This document shows, one piece after another, positions 19,600-29,233 of a stretch of 64,000 nt of DNA; within the stretch, counting starts at the first letter, position 1; every line of letters starts with the position of its first letter. The stretch lies in NCBI RefSeq assembly GCF_019880385.1, contig NZ_CP082273.1, positions 2,542,001-2,606,000 of the forward strand, written 5' to 3'. A program made the position numbers and the translations under genes. The notes beneath the pieces are model-generated. The model was not told where the DNA came from. It saw only the letters and a program-made list of their open reading frames with translations, and made no database searches. The stretch comes from Nocardioides coralli (GTDB lineage: Bacteria > Actinomycetota > Actinomycetes > Propionibacteriales > Nocardioidaceae).

Positions 19600-20685
19600 T
19601 CAGCGGCGGTAGACCAGCGCGAGCGCCCGGTCGTCGTAGCGCGACCCGAGGGCGCGGATGAGCCGCTCGGCTCCCCCCTCGAAGTCGCCCCGGAGCAGCT
19701 GGTCGGCCTGACCCAGCATCCGGTCGATGCCGAGGTTCATGTCCTTGTCGGGGGTCTCGACCAGGCCGTCGGTGTAGAGCAGGATCGCGTCGCCCGACCG
19801 CAGCACGCCCTCGGTCACGGGGAAGTCGGTGGTGTCGAGCAGACCGAGGGCAGGGCCGGGATCGGACCGGAGCGACCACCGTCCGGACCCGGCGGCGCGG
19901 TGGGCCGCGGGCGGGTGGCCCGCGCTGCGCATCTCGTAGGCGCCGGTGGTGAGGTCGAGGGAGAGGTGGATCGCCGTGGCGAACCCCTCCTCCCAGTCCT
20001 GGCGGAGCAGGTAGTCGTTGGCAGCCGGCAGGAACTCCGCGGGCGGCAGGGCACCGATCAGGCCGCCGAGCGCACCGGCCAGCAGCAGGGCCCGGGTGCC
20101 GGCCTCCTCGCCCTTGCCCGAGACGTCGACCACCGCGACCTCGAGCCGGGTGTCGTCCTTGGGGCGTACGGCGACCATGAAGTCGCCCGCGAACGGAGTG
20201 CCCCCGGCCGACCGCAGCGCGGTCTCGGCGTGGAAGCCCAGCGGCAGCGGCGGGATGCTGCTCTGGCTGAGGATGCGGTCGCGGAGGTCGACCAGCATCG
20301 ACTCGCCCTGCGCACCTCCCACACCGAGCCGGCTCCGCCGGAACGAGGTCAGCAGGATGATGAAGCCGGCGGCGAAGATGACGCCGATGGCGGCCACGAG
20401 TCGGGGATTGATCTCGGGCTGCCGCGCCAGCAGCAGCACCAGCAGGAGCAGCAGGAAGACGACGAACCACGGCAGCGGCCGGGGTCCGAGGTTGAGGCTG
20501 CCGAGCAGCATCGGGAGGATCAGCAGCGTCAGCGGGGCGTAGCTGGGCAGGAACCACACCAGGACCGCGATGACGAGCGAGAACACGACCAGCAGGCGCA
20601 GCGTCCGGGCTTCGGGGGAGCTGCTGCGGCGCAGGAACGCTCGCGCGGAGCGGGACCGCACCCGCGGTCCTGACGTCTGACTCAT
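19600..20685 (-). CDS. SpoIIE-type PP2C serine phosphatase with membrane domain
   Basis: Probable regulatory phosphatase (361 aa), possibly acting on an anti-anti-sigma factor. Residues ~25-115 contain about three to four membrane segments; the rest is a SpoIIE/PP2C domain with the metal-binding motifs TPFAGDFMVAV and VVDVSGKGEEAG, then ILLYTDGLVE and the terminal YDDRALALVY. The start ATG at 20685 lies 7 nt from the nei stop. No anti-sigma partner is next to it. A TACAGT box lies 9 nt before the start, so it may have an extra promoter inside nei. Confidence 0.85.
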   Translation of the reverse strand: MSQTSGPRVRSRSARAFLRRSSSPEARTLRLLVVFSLVIAVLVWFLPSYAPLTLLILPMLLGSLNLGPRPLPWFVVFLLLLLVLLLARQPEINPRLVAAIGVIFAAGFIILLTSFRRSRLGVGGAQGESMLVDLRDRILSQSSIPPLPLGFHAETALRSAGGTPFAGDFMVAVRPKDDTRLEVAVVDVSGKGEEAGTRALLLAGALGGLIGALPPAEFLPAANDYLLRQDWEEGFATAIHLSLDLTTGAYEMRSAGHPPAAHRAAGSGRWSLRSDPGPALGLLDTTDFPVTEGVLRSGDAILLYTDGLVETPDKDMNLGIDRMLGQADQLLRGDFEGGAERLIRALGSRYDDRALALVYRR

Positions 20686-20692
20686 CGCTGGG

Positions 20693-21541
20693 TCACTGTA
20701 CGGCTCGGGAACGGAACGCGGGCTGACATCGCGGACACCAGAAGATGTTTCGTCCGGCGAGGACTTCGGTGCGGACCGCGCGCCCGCAGACCAGGCAGGG
20801 CTGGCCGGTGCGTCGGTAGACGTAGACCTCTCCCCCGTGGTCGTCCTCACGCGGCGCGCGTCCCATCGCCTGGGGGGTGTGCTCCGGGCGGACGGTGTCG
20901 ATCCGTCCGAGCCGGACGCCCTCGGCCATCAGCTCGACGAGGTCCTGCCACATCGCGCGCCACTGGCCCACCCGCAGCGACCGGCCGGGCCGCAGCGGGT
21001 GGATCCGGCCGCGGAACAGCGCCTCGGCCCTGTATACGTTGCCGACACCTGCGACGATCGCCTGATCGAGGAGCAGGTCGCCGATGGGGCGGTCGCTGCG
21101 CCGGATCCGCTGCCAGGCGCGGTCGGGGTCGGCGTCGGCGCGCAGCGGGTCTGCCCCGAGGCCGGCCACCACCTCGTCGCGGCGCGCCGGCCCCACGAGG
21201 TCGCAGCGGGTCGCGCCGCGGAGATCGGCGTAGGACGCCCCGTCGGGGTGGTCGGCCACCAGCCGCAGCCGGACCTGGCCGACCGGCGCGGGGACCTCCG
21301 CGACGCCCGCGCGCACGTCGAAGCTGCCGATCAGCCCGAGGTGGACGTGGACGAACCGGTCCCCCGCCAGCTCGACGAACAGGTGCTTGCCGGCCGACTC
21401 GGCACCGACGAGCACGGAGCCGTCGAGCTGCGCGGCGTCGGCCGCGAACCGTCCCTGCGGGCTGGAGACCCGGACAGGGCGACCGGCGAAGGCACCGGTG
21501 ATGTCGGCGGCGAGACGGGCGAGGGTGTGTCCCTCAGGCAT
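20693..21541 (-). CDS. nei: Fpg/Nei-family DNA glycosylase, endonuclease VIII
   Basis: Base-excision repair glycosylase/AP lyase (282 aa). It begins with MPEGH, where Pro2 is the nucleophile after Met removal and Glu3 the acid; PEGH rather than PELP points to the Nei branch. The helix-two-turn-helix region is followed by a C-terminal zinc finger with two CxxC pairs (CLVC and CPRC). Its start overlaps the rpiB stop by 8 bp, so rpiB-nei are co-transcribed. Confidence 0.93.
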   Translation of the reverse strand: MPEGHTLARLAADITGAFAGRPVRVSSPQGRFAADAAQLDGSVLVGAESAGKHLFVELAGDRFVHVHLGLIGSFDVRAGVAEVPAPVGQVRLRLVADHPDGASYADLRGATRCDLVGPARRDEVVAGLGADPLRADADPDRAWQRIRRSDRPIGDLLLDQAIVAGVGNVYRAEALFRGRIHPLRPGRSLRVGQWRAMWQDLVELMAEGVRLGRIDTVRPEHTPQAMGRAPREDDHGGEVYVYRRTGQPCLVCGRAVRTEVLAGRNIFWCPRCQPAFRSRAVQ

Positions 21542-22034
21542 GACCCTGCGCCGAGGCGGGCAGCGGCGGCAGGTCGCCCGAGGTCTCGTACGCCGCGAGC
21601 TGCCCGATCCGGCGCACGTGGCGCTCGTCGCCGGAGAACGGGGTGGCCAGGAAGACCTCGACGAAGCGGGTCATCTCCTCGAGGCTGTGGAGCCGCCCGC
21701 CGACCGAGATCACCGTGGCGTCATTGTGCTCCCGCGCCAGGACCGCGGTTTCCTCCGACCACACCAAGGCACACCGCACGCCCGCCACCTTGTTGGCGGC
21801 CATCTGCTCGCCGTTGCCGGAGCCGCCGATCACGACGCCCATGCTGTCGTCGCCGGCGGCCCGCTCGTCGGCGACCGCCGCCGCGGCGCGCAGACAGAAG
21901 ACCGGGTAGTCGTCCTGGGCGTCGTAGACGAAGGGACCGTGGTCGACGGGCTCGTGGCCGTGGTCGGCGAGCCAGCGCCGCAGGTGGTCCTTGAGGTCGA
22001 GGCCGGCGTGGTCGGAGCCGAGGTGGACGCGCAT
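21534..22034 (-). CDS. rpiB: Ribose-5-phosphate isomerase B
   Basis: Interconverts ribose-5-phosphate and ribulose-5-phosphate in the pentose phosphate pathway (166 aa). The N-terminus MRVHLGSDHAG and the loop VIGGSGNGEQMAANKV are characteristic of RpiB/LacAB, with D9 and H10 in the active site. The ATG at 22034 follows GAGACT by about 7 nt, a weak -10 candidate. First gene of the rpiB-nei pair. Confidence 0.93.
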   Translation of the reverse strand: MRVHLGSDHAGLDLKDHLRRWLADHGHEPVDHGPFVYDAQDDYPVFCLRAAAAVADERAAGDDSMGVVIGGSGNGEQMAANKVAGVRCALVWSEETAVLAREHNDATVISVGGRLHSLEEMTRFVEVFLATPFSGDERHVRRIGQLAAYETSGDLPPLPASAQGHA

Positions 22035-22093
22035 GCGCGGAAGTCTCCCAGACCCCTCCGGCGGGACGCCGGGCCGCCCGCCCCGGGCGCGGG

Positions 22094-22663
22094 TCAGCGC
22101 GACATGAGCGCGTCCATCGCCACCGCGACCGCGGCGGCGACCCGGAAGTCCACCCGGGGGTCTGGGACGCGGACGGTGTACTTGTCGCGCACCGCGGCCT
22201 GACGCTCCACGCTCATGAGGGGAGCCCCGGAGGCATCGGTGTAGTCGAAGTGGATCGGGAGGAACGGCAGGTCGGTGACGCGTCGTACGAGCGCGACGGC
22301 CAGGCTGCGCTCCTGCCCGGTGCCGGTGTAGCCGGGACCCTCGAGGTGGAAGGTCGAACGGAGCAGGCTGGCGCCGAAGTCCTTGCGGAAGAAGCCGATC
22401 TGGGACCCCGACTCGTCCGTGACGTCGTACCCCGAGCCGAGGTCGATCCGGGCCCGCGCCTTGAAGCCGAAGACCGCCCGGCTCCGGCTCTCGTCGGTGT
22501 AGAAGGTCACCTGCTCCTTGAAAGCCATGCGCTTCTGCTGCGCGACGCCCATGAGGTGTCCCGGGGAGCCGTCGGGCGCGGCGGCGAGCAGCGTGTAGCG
22601 GTTGGTCGTCATCGCAAACTTCTGCTGGACGTAGAAGAGCGGCAGGTGCATCTCGGCGGCCAT
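22094..22663 (-). CDS. LURP-one-related / scramblase-like protein
   Basis: Beta-barrel-fold protein (189 aa) resembling the LURP-one-related (YxjI-type) family, which shares its fold with phospholipid scramblases. It begins with LPLFYVQQKF and contains the pattern DESGSQIGFFRKDFGASLLRSTF split over residues ~82-104. There are no clear membrane segments or catalytic residues, and bacterial function is unknown. The start at 22663 is supported by a TAGGCT box 7 nt upstream; an in-frame ATG at 22651 is the alternative. Confidence 0.7.
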   Translation of the reverse strand: MAAEMHLPLFYVQQKFAMTTNRYTLLAAAPDGSPGHLMGVAQQKRMAFKEQVTFYTDESRSRAVFGFKARARIDLGSGYDVTDESGSQIGFFRKDFGASLLRSTFHLEGPGYTGTGQERSLAVALVRRVTDLPFLPIHFDYTDASGAPLMSVERQAAVRDKYTVRVPDPRVDFRVAAAVAVAMDALMSR

Positions 22664-22670
22664 GGCGGGG

Positions 22671-22676
22671 AGCCTA
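22671..22676 (-). promoter_or_regulatory. -10 box of the LURP-one gene (leaderless)
   Basis: TAGGCT on the minus strand, 7 nt before the ATG at 22663. Confidence 0.55.
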
Positions 22677-22729
22677 GTGAGCCGCGAATCCCGTTGGCGC
22701 GACCCGTCGGACCCCGGCACTCTGGTGGC

Positions 22730-23992
22730 ATGTCCGAGAAGCCCGCGGTCCGCGTCGACCGCGCCACCGACGACGAGCGCTACGTCGCGACCGACAGCCT
22801 GGTGTGGTTCGACGAGGAGGTCGACCTGCCCGTCGCCGACCAGCTCGTCGGCGTCCCTCCCGCCCAGCGGTTCGCCGCCCACGTCGACGGTGCCTCCCCG
22901 GCGTCCTACCCCGGCATCTACGGCGTCCGGCCGCTCCAGCTGGCGCTGCCGGCCGAGGACGGCGCCAACCTGGTCCCGTGCGCCGGTCTGACCTGGGTCG
23001 GCGTCCACCCGGACCACCGCCGTCAGGGCGTCCTCAGCGCGATGATGCGCCACCACGTCGAGCAGACCCGTCGTGAGGGTGTCGCGATCTCCGCGCTGCA
23101 CGCCAGCGAGCCGGCCATCTACGGCCGGTACGGCTACGGCCTGGCGAGCACCGCGCTCAGCCTGTCCCTCGGCCGGGGCACCACCTTCACCGCCCCACAC
23201 CTCGAGGACGCCGCCGGCGAGGTCCGGACGACGCTCGCGACCGAGACGGGCGACGCGCTGGCGCACCGGCTGCGGGAGTGCGACCTGCGCGTGGCCTCGC
23301 GGACGCCCGGGATGGTCGTGGGCGAGCCCGGTTTCTATGCCGGCATCCTGCGCGAGCTCCCCGAGGAGCTGCGCGACAAGGAGCGCCGTCGCTTCCTGGT
23401 CGCGACCCGCGGCGGGGTCGACGTGGGGCACGCGGCGTTCCGACGCAGCCACAAGTGGGAGCGCAACCGCCCGGCGGGGACGCTCGAGGTGCACGCACTC
23501 GTGGGCGAGCCGGCAGCGGAGCTCGCCCTGCTCCGTCGTCTCGTCGACTTCGACCTGATGGGCACCGTCAAGCTGCCGGAGATCGGTCTCGACGATCCCC
23601 TGCTGCACTGGATGGGGCCCCGTGCCGACACCGAGGCCGTGCCGGTCGACAACCTGTGGCTGCGTGTGGTCGACCTCGGGGCCGCGGTGCCGCAGCGCTC
23701 CTACACCGCCGCTTGCGACGTCGTCGTGGAGGTCCTCGACGACCAGGCACCGTGGCAGGCCGGTCGCTGGCGGATCGAGGTCGCCGGCGGCGAGGGGCGC
23801 GCGACCAGGGCCGACGGCGCGGCCGAGATCACGCTCCCGGTCGCCGCGCTGGGCGCGATCCTCCTGGGCGGCACGCCGCTGGCGGGGTTGCACCGCGCCG
23901 GAGTCGTGCTCGAGCACCGGTCAGGCGCGGTCACGGAGCTCGGCCGCGCGTTCCGGGCCGACGTCGCCCCGGCCGCCGCCTTCGGCTTCTGA
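22730..23992 (+). CDS. Eis-like GNAT acetyltransferase
   Basis: Acetyl-CoA-dependent N-acetyltransferase (420 aa) with the three-part layout of the Eis family: an N-terminal GNAT domain with the CoA motif VGVHPDHRRQGVLSAMM (residues ~85-101), a second GNAT-like half, and a C-terminal SCP2-type domain that ends with the free carboxyl-terminal Phe (AAAFGF) used in Eis catalysis. Eis enzymes acetylate aminoglycosides and peptides; the physiological substrate here is unknown. Start at ATG 22730, weak -10 (CACTCT) 6 nt upstream. Confidence 0.88.
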   Translation: MSEKPAVRVDRATDDERYVATDSLVWFDEEVDLPVADQLVGVPPAQRFAAHVDGASPASYPGIYGVRPLQLALPAEDGANLVPCAGLTWVGVHPDHRRQGVLSAMMRHHVEQTRREGVAISALHASEPAIYGRYGYGLASTALSLSLGRGTTFTAPHLEDAAGEVRTTLATETGDALAHRLRECDLRVASRTPGMVVGEPGFYAGILRELPEELRDKERRRFLVATRGGVDVGHAAFRRSHKWERNRPAGTLEVHALVGEPAAELALLRRLVDFDLMGTVKLPEIGLDDPLLHWMGPRADTEAVPVDNLWLRVVDLGAAVPQRSYTAACDVVVEVLDDQAPWQAGRWRIEVAGGEGRATRADGAAEITLPVAALGAILLGGTPLAGLHRAGVVLEHRSGAVTELGRAFRADVAPAAAFGF

Positions 23993-24054
23993 CGGCCCGA
24001 CGCCTGCCCGGTGGTCGTCGGCACCTGGCCGCTCGGCGCCCACCGGGGGGACGC

Positions 24055-24876
24055 TCAGGCGAGCGAGGCGAGGAAGTCGGCCACGGCGCCGAGCGCCGGC
24101 AGGTGCTGGTCGCTGTCGGCACGGCGCCAGAACCCGTGCTGCACACCGGGGTAGACCTCCACCCGGACCGGCACCCCGGCCTCGGCCAGCCGCTCCGCGT
24201 AGCGGCGTCCGGTCGGCGTCAGCACGTCGAGCTCGGCGAGCTGCACGAGCGTCGGCGGCTGGCCGCGGAGGCTGGGCTGCTCCAGCACGTGGAGGGCCGG
24301 GTCGGTCGCGGCGTCGGCCCCCTGCAGGTAGAGGCGCCAGAACACCCGGCACTGCTCGACCGACAGGTCGGCGCCCACGAGCTCGGCGTCGTACGACGCG
24401 CACGAGGGGTCGACGAACGGGTAGACCTGCACCTGACCGACGTAGCGATCGGGGTGGCGCAGCGTCTCGCCGATCGCCAGCGCGGAGCCCGCGGAGTCGC
24501 CGACGGCCACCAGCCGGTCGAACCCCTGCCCGGCGAGCCAGTCGCCGGCCAGTCCCGCGTCGACGTCGGCCGCCGGCCAGGGGTGCTCCGGCGCGCGTCG
24601 GTAGTCCGGCATCAGCACGGCCCAGCCGGTACGGACGGCGAGGCGCCGTGCGAACCCGTCGTGGGTGACCAGCGACCCCAGCGCGAAGCCGCCGCCGTGG
24701 AGGTAGAGCAGTGCGCCACGCGGCCCGGGCGGCACGTAGAGCCGGGCCGGCACGCCGCCGGCGTCGACGTCCTCGACCCGGTCGACCGGCACCCGCTCCT
24801 CCCGGGTCGCCTCGGCCTCCGCCGTGGCGCGGACCTCGGCGAGCGCGGCGAGCTCCTCCTCCGACGCGACCTGCAT
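24055..24876 (-). CDS. Alpha/beta-hydrolase, hormone-sensitive-lipase family
   Basis: Probable carboxylesterase (273 aa). The HGGG oxyanion motif (YLHGGGFALG, near residue 79) and the nucleophile elbow GDSAGSALA (near residue 145) define the HSL family; the C-terminal GVQHGFW supplies the catalytic His. It starts 4 nt after the metG stop on the same strand, so it is probably read from the metG promoter. Substrate unknown. Confidence 0.88.
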   Translation of the reverse strand: MQVASEEELAALAEVRATAEAEATREERVPVDRVEDVDAGGVPARLYVPPGPRGALLYLHGGGFALGSLVTHDGFARRLAVRTGWAVLMPDYRRAPEHPWPAADVDAGLAGDWLAGQGFDRLVAVGDSAGSALAIGETLRHPDRYVGQVQVYPFVDPSCASYDAELVGADLSVEQCRVFWRLYLQGADAATDPALHVLEQPSLRGQPPTLVQLAELDVLTPTGRRYAERLAEAGVPVRVEVYPGVQHGFWRRADSDQHLPALGAVADFLASLA

Positions 24877-24880
24877 CGCC

Positions 24881-26680
24881 TCAGCCCAGCCGGGCCAGCT
24901 CCTCCTCGACCACGGCCGGATCGAGTTTGGTGAAGACCGGGGTGGGCTTCCCGACCGGCGTCCCGACCTTGACCGGGCGCGACTCCCATGCCGGTGTGGC
25001 GGAGTAGTCACCCGTGATGACGGGGTACGTCGCCAGGCCGGCGCCATGGCCGGGCTCGAGCTCCTCGACCTGCTCGACGCGGGGCATCGGCATGAACTCG
25101 CCCTCGCCGCCCAGCACGGTGTGGACCCGGTTGGCGGCGTGGGGGAGGAAGGGCGCCAGCAGGGTGTTGCAGTCGCTGACGCACTGGGCGGCGACGTGCA
25201 GCACGGTCGCGAGCCGGCCCCGCTGCGACTCGTCCTTCATCTTGTAGGGCTCGGTCGCCGTCAGGTAGCGGTTGACCTCGCCGACGACGCGCATCGCCTC
25301 GGAGATGCCGGCGCGGAGCCGGTGCCGCCCCAGCAGCCCGCCCACGGACGCGAACCCGTCGCGGACGGACGCCAGGACCGCCTCGTCGACGGGCTCGAGG
25401 TCGCCGCACGGCGGGATCTCCCCGAAGCTCTTGGCGACCATCGTCGCGGTGCGGTTGACCAGGTTGCCCCAGCCGGCCACCAGCTCGGAGTTGTTGCGCG
25501 TGACGAAGTCGGCCCACGTGAAGTCGGCGTCGGAGGTCTCGGGACCGGCCGCGCAGATGTAGTAGCGCAGCGGGTCGGGACCGTAGCGCTCCAGCACGTC
25601 GCCGACCAGGATGACGTGGCCCCGCGAGCTGGACAGCTGCTTGCTCTCCATCGTCAGGAACTCGCTCGAGACGACCTCGGTCGGCAGGTTGAGCTCGCCG
25701 TACTCCCCCGGCTCCCCACCGCGGTCGCCCTTGCCGGCGTAGGCCAGCATCTCGGCGGGCCAGATCTGGGAGTGGAAGACGATGTTGTCCTTGCCCATGA
25801 AGTAGAAGGACTCGGCGCCCGGGTCGTTCCACCACTCCCGCCAGCGGTCGGGCTCCCCCTGCCGCCGCGCCCACTCGATCGACGAGGAGAGGTAGCCGAT
25901 GACGGCGTCGAACCAGACGTAGAGCCGCTTCGTCGGCTGGTCCTCCCAGCCGGGGACCGGGATGCCCCAGTCGATGTCGCGCGTCATCGCGCGCGGCCGG
26001 ATCTCCTCGAGGATGTTCTGGCTGAACCGGATGACGTTGGGCCGCCAGGTCCCCGATGCCTCGCGCTCGTCGAGCCACGCGCCAAGCGCCGTCGCCAGGG
26101 CGGGCAGGTCGAGCATGAAGTGCTGGGTGTCGACGAAGCGGGGCGTCTCGCCGTTGATCTTCGACCGCGGCTCGAGGAGGTCGGTGGGGTCGAGCTGGTT
26201 GCCGCAGTTGTCGCACTGGTCGCCCCGCGCCTCGCCGTACCCACAGATCGGGCAGGTGCCCTCGATGTAGCGGTCGGGCAGGGTGCGGCCGGTCGAGGGG
26301 CTGATGGCCGACTGCGTGGTCTGCTCGACCATGTAGCCGTTGCGGTGCACCGCGCGGAACATCTCCTGCACCACCCGGTAGTGGTTGCCCGTCGTCGTGC
26401 GGGTGAACAGGTCGTAGGACAGCCCGAGGCCGAGCAGGTCCTCCACGATGACGGCGTTGTTCTTGTCGGCGAGCTCGCGCGGCGTGACCCCCTCCTTGTC
26501 GGCCGCGACCAGGATGGGGGTCCCGTGCTCGTCGGTGCCGGACACCATCAGCACGTCGTGGCCGGCCATCCGCATGTAACGGCTGAAGACGTCGGAGGGG
26601 ACGCCGAAGCCGGCCACGTGGCCGATGTGGCGCGGGCCGCTGGCGTAGGGCCAGGCGACGGCGGACAGCACGTGCGTCAT
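24881..26680 (-). CDS. metG: Methionyl-tRNA synthetase
   Basis: Charges initiator and elongator tRNA-Met (599 aa). The HIGH-type motif is HIGH (RHIGHVAG, residue ~18). A zinc knuckle with CPIC and CDNC lies in the CP domain near residues 140-155. The KMSKS loop is altered to KQLSSSRG; a similar replacement occurs in other actinobacterial MetRS proteins, so it is not a sign of loss of function. The start has a TAGGAT box 7 nt upstream. Confidence 0.96.
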   Translation of the reverse strand: MTHVLSAVAWPYASGPRHIGHVAGFGVPSDVFSRYMRMAGHDVLMVSGTDEHGTPILVAADKEGVTPRELADKNNAVIVEDLLGLGLSYDLFTRTTTGNHYRVVQEMFRAVHRNGYMVEQTTQSAISPSTGRTLPDRYIEGTCPICGYGEARGDQCDNCGNQLDPTDLLEPRSKINGETPRFVDTQHFMLDLPALATALGAWLDEREASGTWRPNVIRFSQNILEEIRPRAMTRDIDWGIPVPGWEDQPTKRLYVWFDAVIGYLSSSIEWARRQGEPDRWREWWNDPGAESFYFMGKDNIVFHSQIWPAEMLAYAGKGDRGGEPGEYGELNLPTEVVSSEFLTMESKQLSSSRGHVILVGDVLERYGPDPLRYYICAAGPETSDADFTWADFVTRNNSELVAGWGNLVNRTATMVAKSFGEIPPCGDLEPVDEAVLASVRDGFASVGGLLGRHRLRAGISEAMRVVGEVNRYLTATEPYKMKDESQRGRLATVLHVAAQCVSDCNTLLAPFLPHAANRVHTVLGGEGEFMPMPRVEQVEELEPGHGAGLATYPVITGDYSATPAWESRPVKVGTPVGKPTPVFTKLDPAVVEEELARLG

Positions 26681-26687
26681 GGCGGCA

Positions 26688-26693
26688 ATCCTA
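26688..26693 (-). promoter_or_regulatory. -10 box of metG (leaderless)
   Basis: TAGGAT on the minus strand, 7 nt before the metG ATG. Confidence 0.55.
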
Positions 26694-26734
26694 GGTGCGG
26701 GCGTTGCACCTCCCTCACGGGGTTTCGCGCCGCG

Positions 26735-26740
26735 TAGCGT
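26735..26740 (+). promoter_or_regulatory. -10 box of the GPP34 gene (leaderless)
   Basis: TAGCGT, 7 nt before the ATG at 26748, with no Shine-Dalgarno sequence. Confidence 0.55.
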
Positions 26741-26747
26741 GCTCGGC

Positions 26748-27431
26748 ATGGAGATGCTCATCGCCGAGGACCTGCTCCTGCTGCTGCTCGACGACGACAA
26801 GGGCACCGTGGTGGCGGGGACCGCCGACCGTCCGCTCGTCGGCGGAGCGCTCCTGGCAGAGCTGGCCCTGGCCCGCCTCGTGACGGTGACGGAGAAGCAG
26901 AGCGCCTGGTCCTCGTCGCACGTCGTCGCGACCGGCGGCCCGGGGCCCGACGACCCGGTGCTCGACCAGGCGCTCTCCACCGTCATGGAGAAGGCCCGGT
27001 CGGCCAACGACCTCGTCGACCGGCTCGGCAAGGATGCACGCGAGCAACTCCTCGCGCGCCTGGTGGAGCGCGGCATCCTGGAGCGCCGTGACCGCAAGGT
27101 CCTCGGGGTCTTCCCGCGCACCACCTGGCCGGCCGCTGATGTCGCCCACGAGGAGTCCGTCCGGCAGCGCCTGCAGCAGATCCTCGTGACCGGGCTGGTC
27201 GCGGACCAGCGTTCGGCGGCGCTCATCGCGCTGCTGGTCGCCGTCGACCGGGCCCACGCCGTCGTCGACCGGGGCGACCTGTCCGCGCGCGAGGTCCGCA
27301 AGCGCGCCCAGCGGGTCGCCGACGGCGAGTGGGCCTCCCAGGCGGTCCGCGACGCGGTCCAGGCGAGCCAGGCGGCCGTGGCGGCGGCTGTCATCGCAGC
27401 CTCGACAGCGGTGACCGCCGGTGGCAGCTGA
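26748..27431 (+). CDS. GOLPH3/VPS74 (GPP34) family protein
   Basis: All-helical protein (227 aa) related to eukaryotic GOLPH3/Vps74, which bind phosphoinositides; actinobacterial members are common but their function is not settled. The start [17 protein letters not shown] matches the family N-terminus, followed by [10 protein letters not shown] and [17 protein letters not shown]. No membrane segment. It is divergent from metG across 67 bp and converges on the amidase gene with a 3-bp gap. Confidence 0.85.
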   Translation: MEMLIAEDLLLLLLDDDKGTVVAGTADRPLVGGALLAELALARLVTVTEKQSAWSSSHVVATGGPGPDDPVLDQALSTVMEKARSANDLVDRLGKDAREQLLARLVERGILERRDRKVLGVFPRTTWPAADVAHEESVRQRLQQILVTGLVADQRSAALIALLVAVDRAHAVVDRGDLSAREVRKRAQRVADGEWASQAVRDAVQASQAAVAAAVIAASTAVTAGGS

Positions 27432-27434
27432 CCT

Positions 27435-28526
27435 CTAGGAGAAGTGGTCGATGCGGCGCTGCGTACGCCGGCGCAGCGCGGGCAGCAGCTCGTAGAGCTC
27501 CTGCCCGGGGCAGGCGGTGTCGTTGGTGTCGCGGTGCCCGTCGAAGGCCGGGAGCCTGGCCCGCTCGCCGTCGCGGTACTGGTCGCTCCCGGTCGACCTG
27601 ACGAACACCTGCCGCCGCGCGTCCCGGTCGTGCCGGTCGAACTTCCAGGCCGCCAGCCGCTTGAGCGCCTTCAGCACCTCGTCCCGCGGCCGCTTCGCCT
27701 CGTAGTTGCCGATCACGGCGACGCCCACGGACGCATGGTTGAAGCCGAGCGTGTGCGCGCCCTGCACCAGACGGGCGGGTCCCCCGGAGCGGCCGACCCA
27801 CGTGCGGCCGAACTTGTCGACGAGGAAGTTGTAGCCGATGTCGAACCACCCCAGTGACTGGGTGTGGTAGCGGTACATGCCGCGGATGATCCCCGCGACG
27901 TCCTTGCGGCGGTAGTCGTTGCCGGTCGCGGTGTGGTGGAGGTGCACCTGCTTCATCCGCTCGAGGTAGCGGGGCTTGCCGTTGCGCCACGAGCCGTCGG
28001 CGCCCCAGTCCTTCCGGCTGCGCATCGCGGGCTGCGGCGCACTCGAGGGCTTGGCCCGCGAGGGCGCCACCGCGCGCCCGCGCGTGGTCGCCGGCGTTGA
28101 CTCACCCGGCTCGATGAGGACCAGCCGCAGGTCGCGGGCGCGCCGGCCGCGCACCCGGACCTCGATCCCGCGCTGCGGGCCGGTCCATGCCAGGTCGGTG
28201 CCGCTGCGGGCCCCGGCCTCCGGGCCGTCGGGCGCGTCGTGGAGCACCGGCAGCCGCTCCCACCCGCCGCCAGCGGCCGGGCGGATGCTGATCCGGGGAG
28301 CAGGCCCGCGCCAGGTCGCCGCGACCATCGAGTACGTCGTGGTGTGCAACCGGGTGATGCCGGGACCGACGGGCACCTCGGCCGACCGGACCGCTCCGCC
28401 GTCGGACGCGAGCCGCACGGGGGCCGGGCTCGACGCGGCGGTCCCCGGAAAGGCCAGCAGCCCGGCGGCCGTGACACCGGCAACCAGGTGGTGGACCCGC
28501 CGTCGGGGGGTACGGACGTGACGCAT
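27435..28526 (-). CDS. Secreted PGRP-type N-acetylmuramoyl-L-alanine amidase
   Basis: Zinc amidase cleaving the muramyl-peptide bond (363 aa). An Arg-rich n-region (RTPRRR) and hydrophobic core ending PGTAASS (residues ~30) form a signal peptide. After a beta-rich N-terminal domain, the amidase_2/PGRP domain (~165-345) has probable zinc ligands in LHHTATG (H197/H198), [12 protein letters not shown] (H331, C339). The ATG at 28526 lies inside an 11-bp inverted repeat. A further upstream GTG frame is possible but the signal peptide favours this start. Confidence 0.9.
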   Translation of the reverse strand: MRHVRTPRRRVHHLVAGVTAAGLLAFPGTAASSPAPVRLASDGGAVRSAEVPVGPGITRLHTTTYSMVAATWRGPAPRISIRPAAGGGWERLPVLHDAPDGPEAGARSGTDLAWTGPQRGIEVRVRGRRARDLRLVLIEPGESTPATTRGRAVAPSRAKPSSAPQPAMRSRKDWGADGSWRNGKPRYLERMKQVHLHHTATGNDYRRKDVAGIIRGMYRYHTQSLGWFDIGYNFLVDKFGRTWVGRSGGPARLVQGAHTLGFNHASVGVAVIGNYEAKRPRDEVLKALKRLAAWKFDRHDRDARRQVFVRSTGSDQYRDGERARLPAFDGHRDTNDTACPGQELYELLPALRRRTQRRIDHFS

Positions 28527-28547
28527 GACTACAGCATCATGCGTCAC
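28518..28547. promoter_or_regulatory. Perfect 11-bp inverted repeat over the amidase start codon
   Basis: GTGACGCATGA (28518-28528) and TCATGCGTCAC (28537-28547) are separated by 8 bp and include the start codon. It could be a repressor operator or, in RNA, a hairpin hiding the start. Confidence 0.6.
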
Positions 28548-28581
28548 TTCTGTCACGCCGTCGACCCCCGTGGAGCCCCGA

Positions 28582-29196
28582 TCAGCGGAAGTCGAGCTCG
28601 CGGTTGCGGGATCGCTTGAGCTCGAAGAACTCCGGGACCCGGGCCAGCGCCAGCGCGCCGTCCCACACCTGGCCCGCCTCCTCGCCGCGTGGCGCCCGCG
28701 ACAGGACCGGGCCGAAGAACCCGAAGCCGTCGATGCCGATGGTGGGCGTCCCGACGTCGTCACCGACCAGGTCCATGGCGCCCTGGTGGGAGGCACGCAC
28801 CGCGTCGTCGAGGTCGGTGTCGTGGCGGGCCTCCAGCAGGCGCTCCGAGACGCCGACCTCCGCCAGCGCCTCGTCGAGCACCGTCGCCGACATGGCGCGG
28901 CCGCCGACATGCACCCGCTCGCCCAGGGCGGTGTAGAGCGGCAGCAGCACCTTCTCGCCGTACTCCTGCTCGGCCGCGACCAGGACCCGGACCGGCTCCC
29001 AGGCGTCGGCCAGCCGCTCGCGGTAGTCGGCCGGGATGTCGCGGTCCTCGTTGAGCACCGCGAGGCTCATGACGCGCCACGAGACGGTCACGTCGCGCAC
29101 CTGCTCGACCTCGAGCATCCAGCGCGAGGTGATCCAGGCGAAGGGGCAGAGGGGGTCGAACCAGAACTGGACGGGGGTCTTGGTGGTGGGGGGCAT
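28582..29196 (-). CDS. DsbA-family protein, Rv2466c-like, with CPFA active site
   Basis: Thioredoxin-fold protein (204 aa) of the mycothiol-dependent Rv2466c type. The N-terminus FWFDPLCPFAWITSRW matches that family, but the active site reads C17-P-F-A20 instead of CPWC, so the resolving cysteine is absent. The helical insertion and the C-terminal cis-Pro loop (VGTPTIGIDG, ~residue 145) are present. A one-cysteine enzyme could work by mixed disulfide with mycothiol (inference). It lies between two secreted wall hydrolases but has no signal peptide itself. Confidence 0.8.
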   Translation of the reverse strand: MPPTTKTPVQFWFDPLCPFAWITSRWMLEVEQVRDVTVSWRVMSLAVLNEDRDIPADYRERLADAWEPVRVLVAAEQEYGEKVLLPLYTALGERVHVGGRAMSATVLDEALAEVGVSERLLEARHDTDLDDAVRASHQGAMDLVGDDVGTPTIGIDGFGFFGPVLSRAPRGEEAGQVWDGALALARVPEFFELKRSRNRELDFR

Positions 29197-29233
29197 GCCC
29201 GGGGAACGGCGTCCCCGAGGTGGTCTATTCCAG

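Noticed and set aside
24881..26680. Defective KMSKS loop in MetRS as evidence of a non-functional gene
   Set aside because: The KQLSSSRG variant resembles that of other actinobacterial MetRS proteins and the rest of the enzyme is complete.
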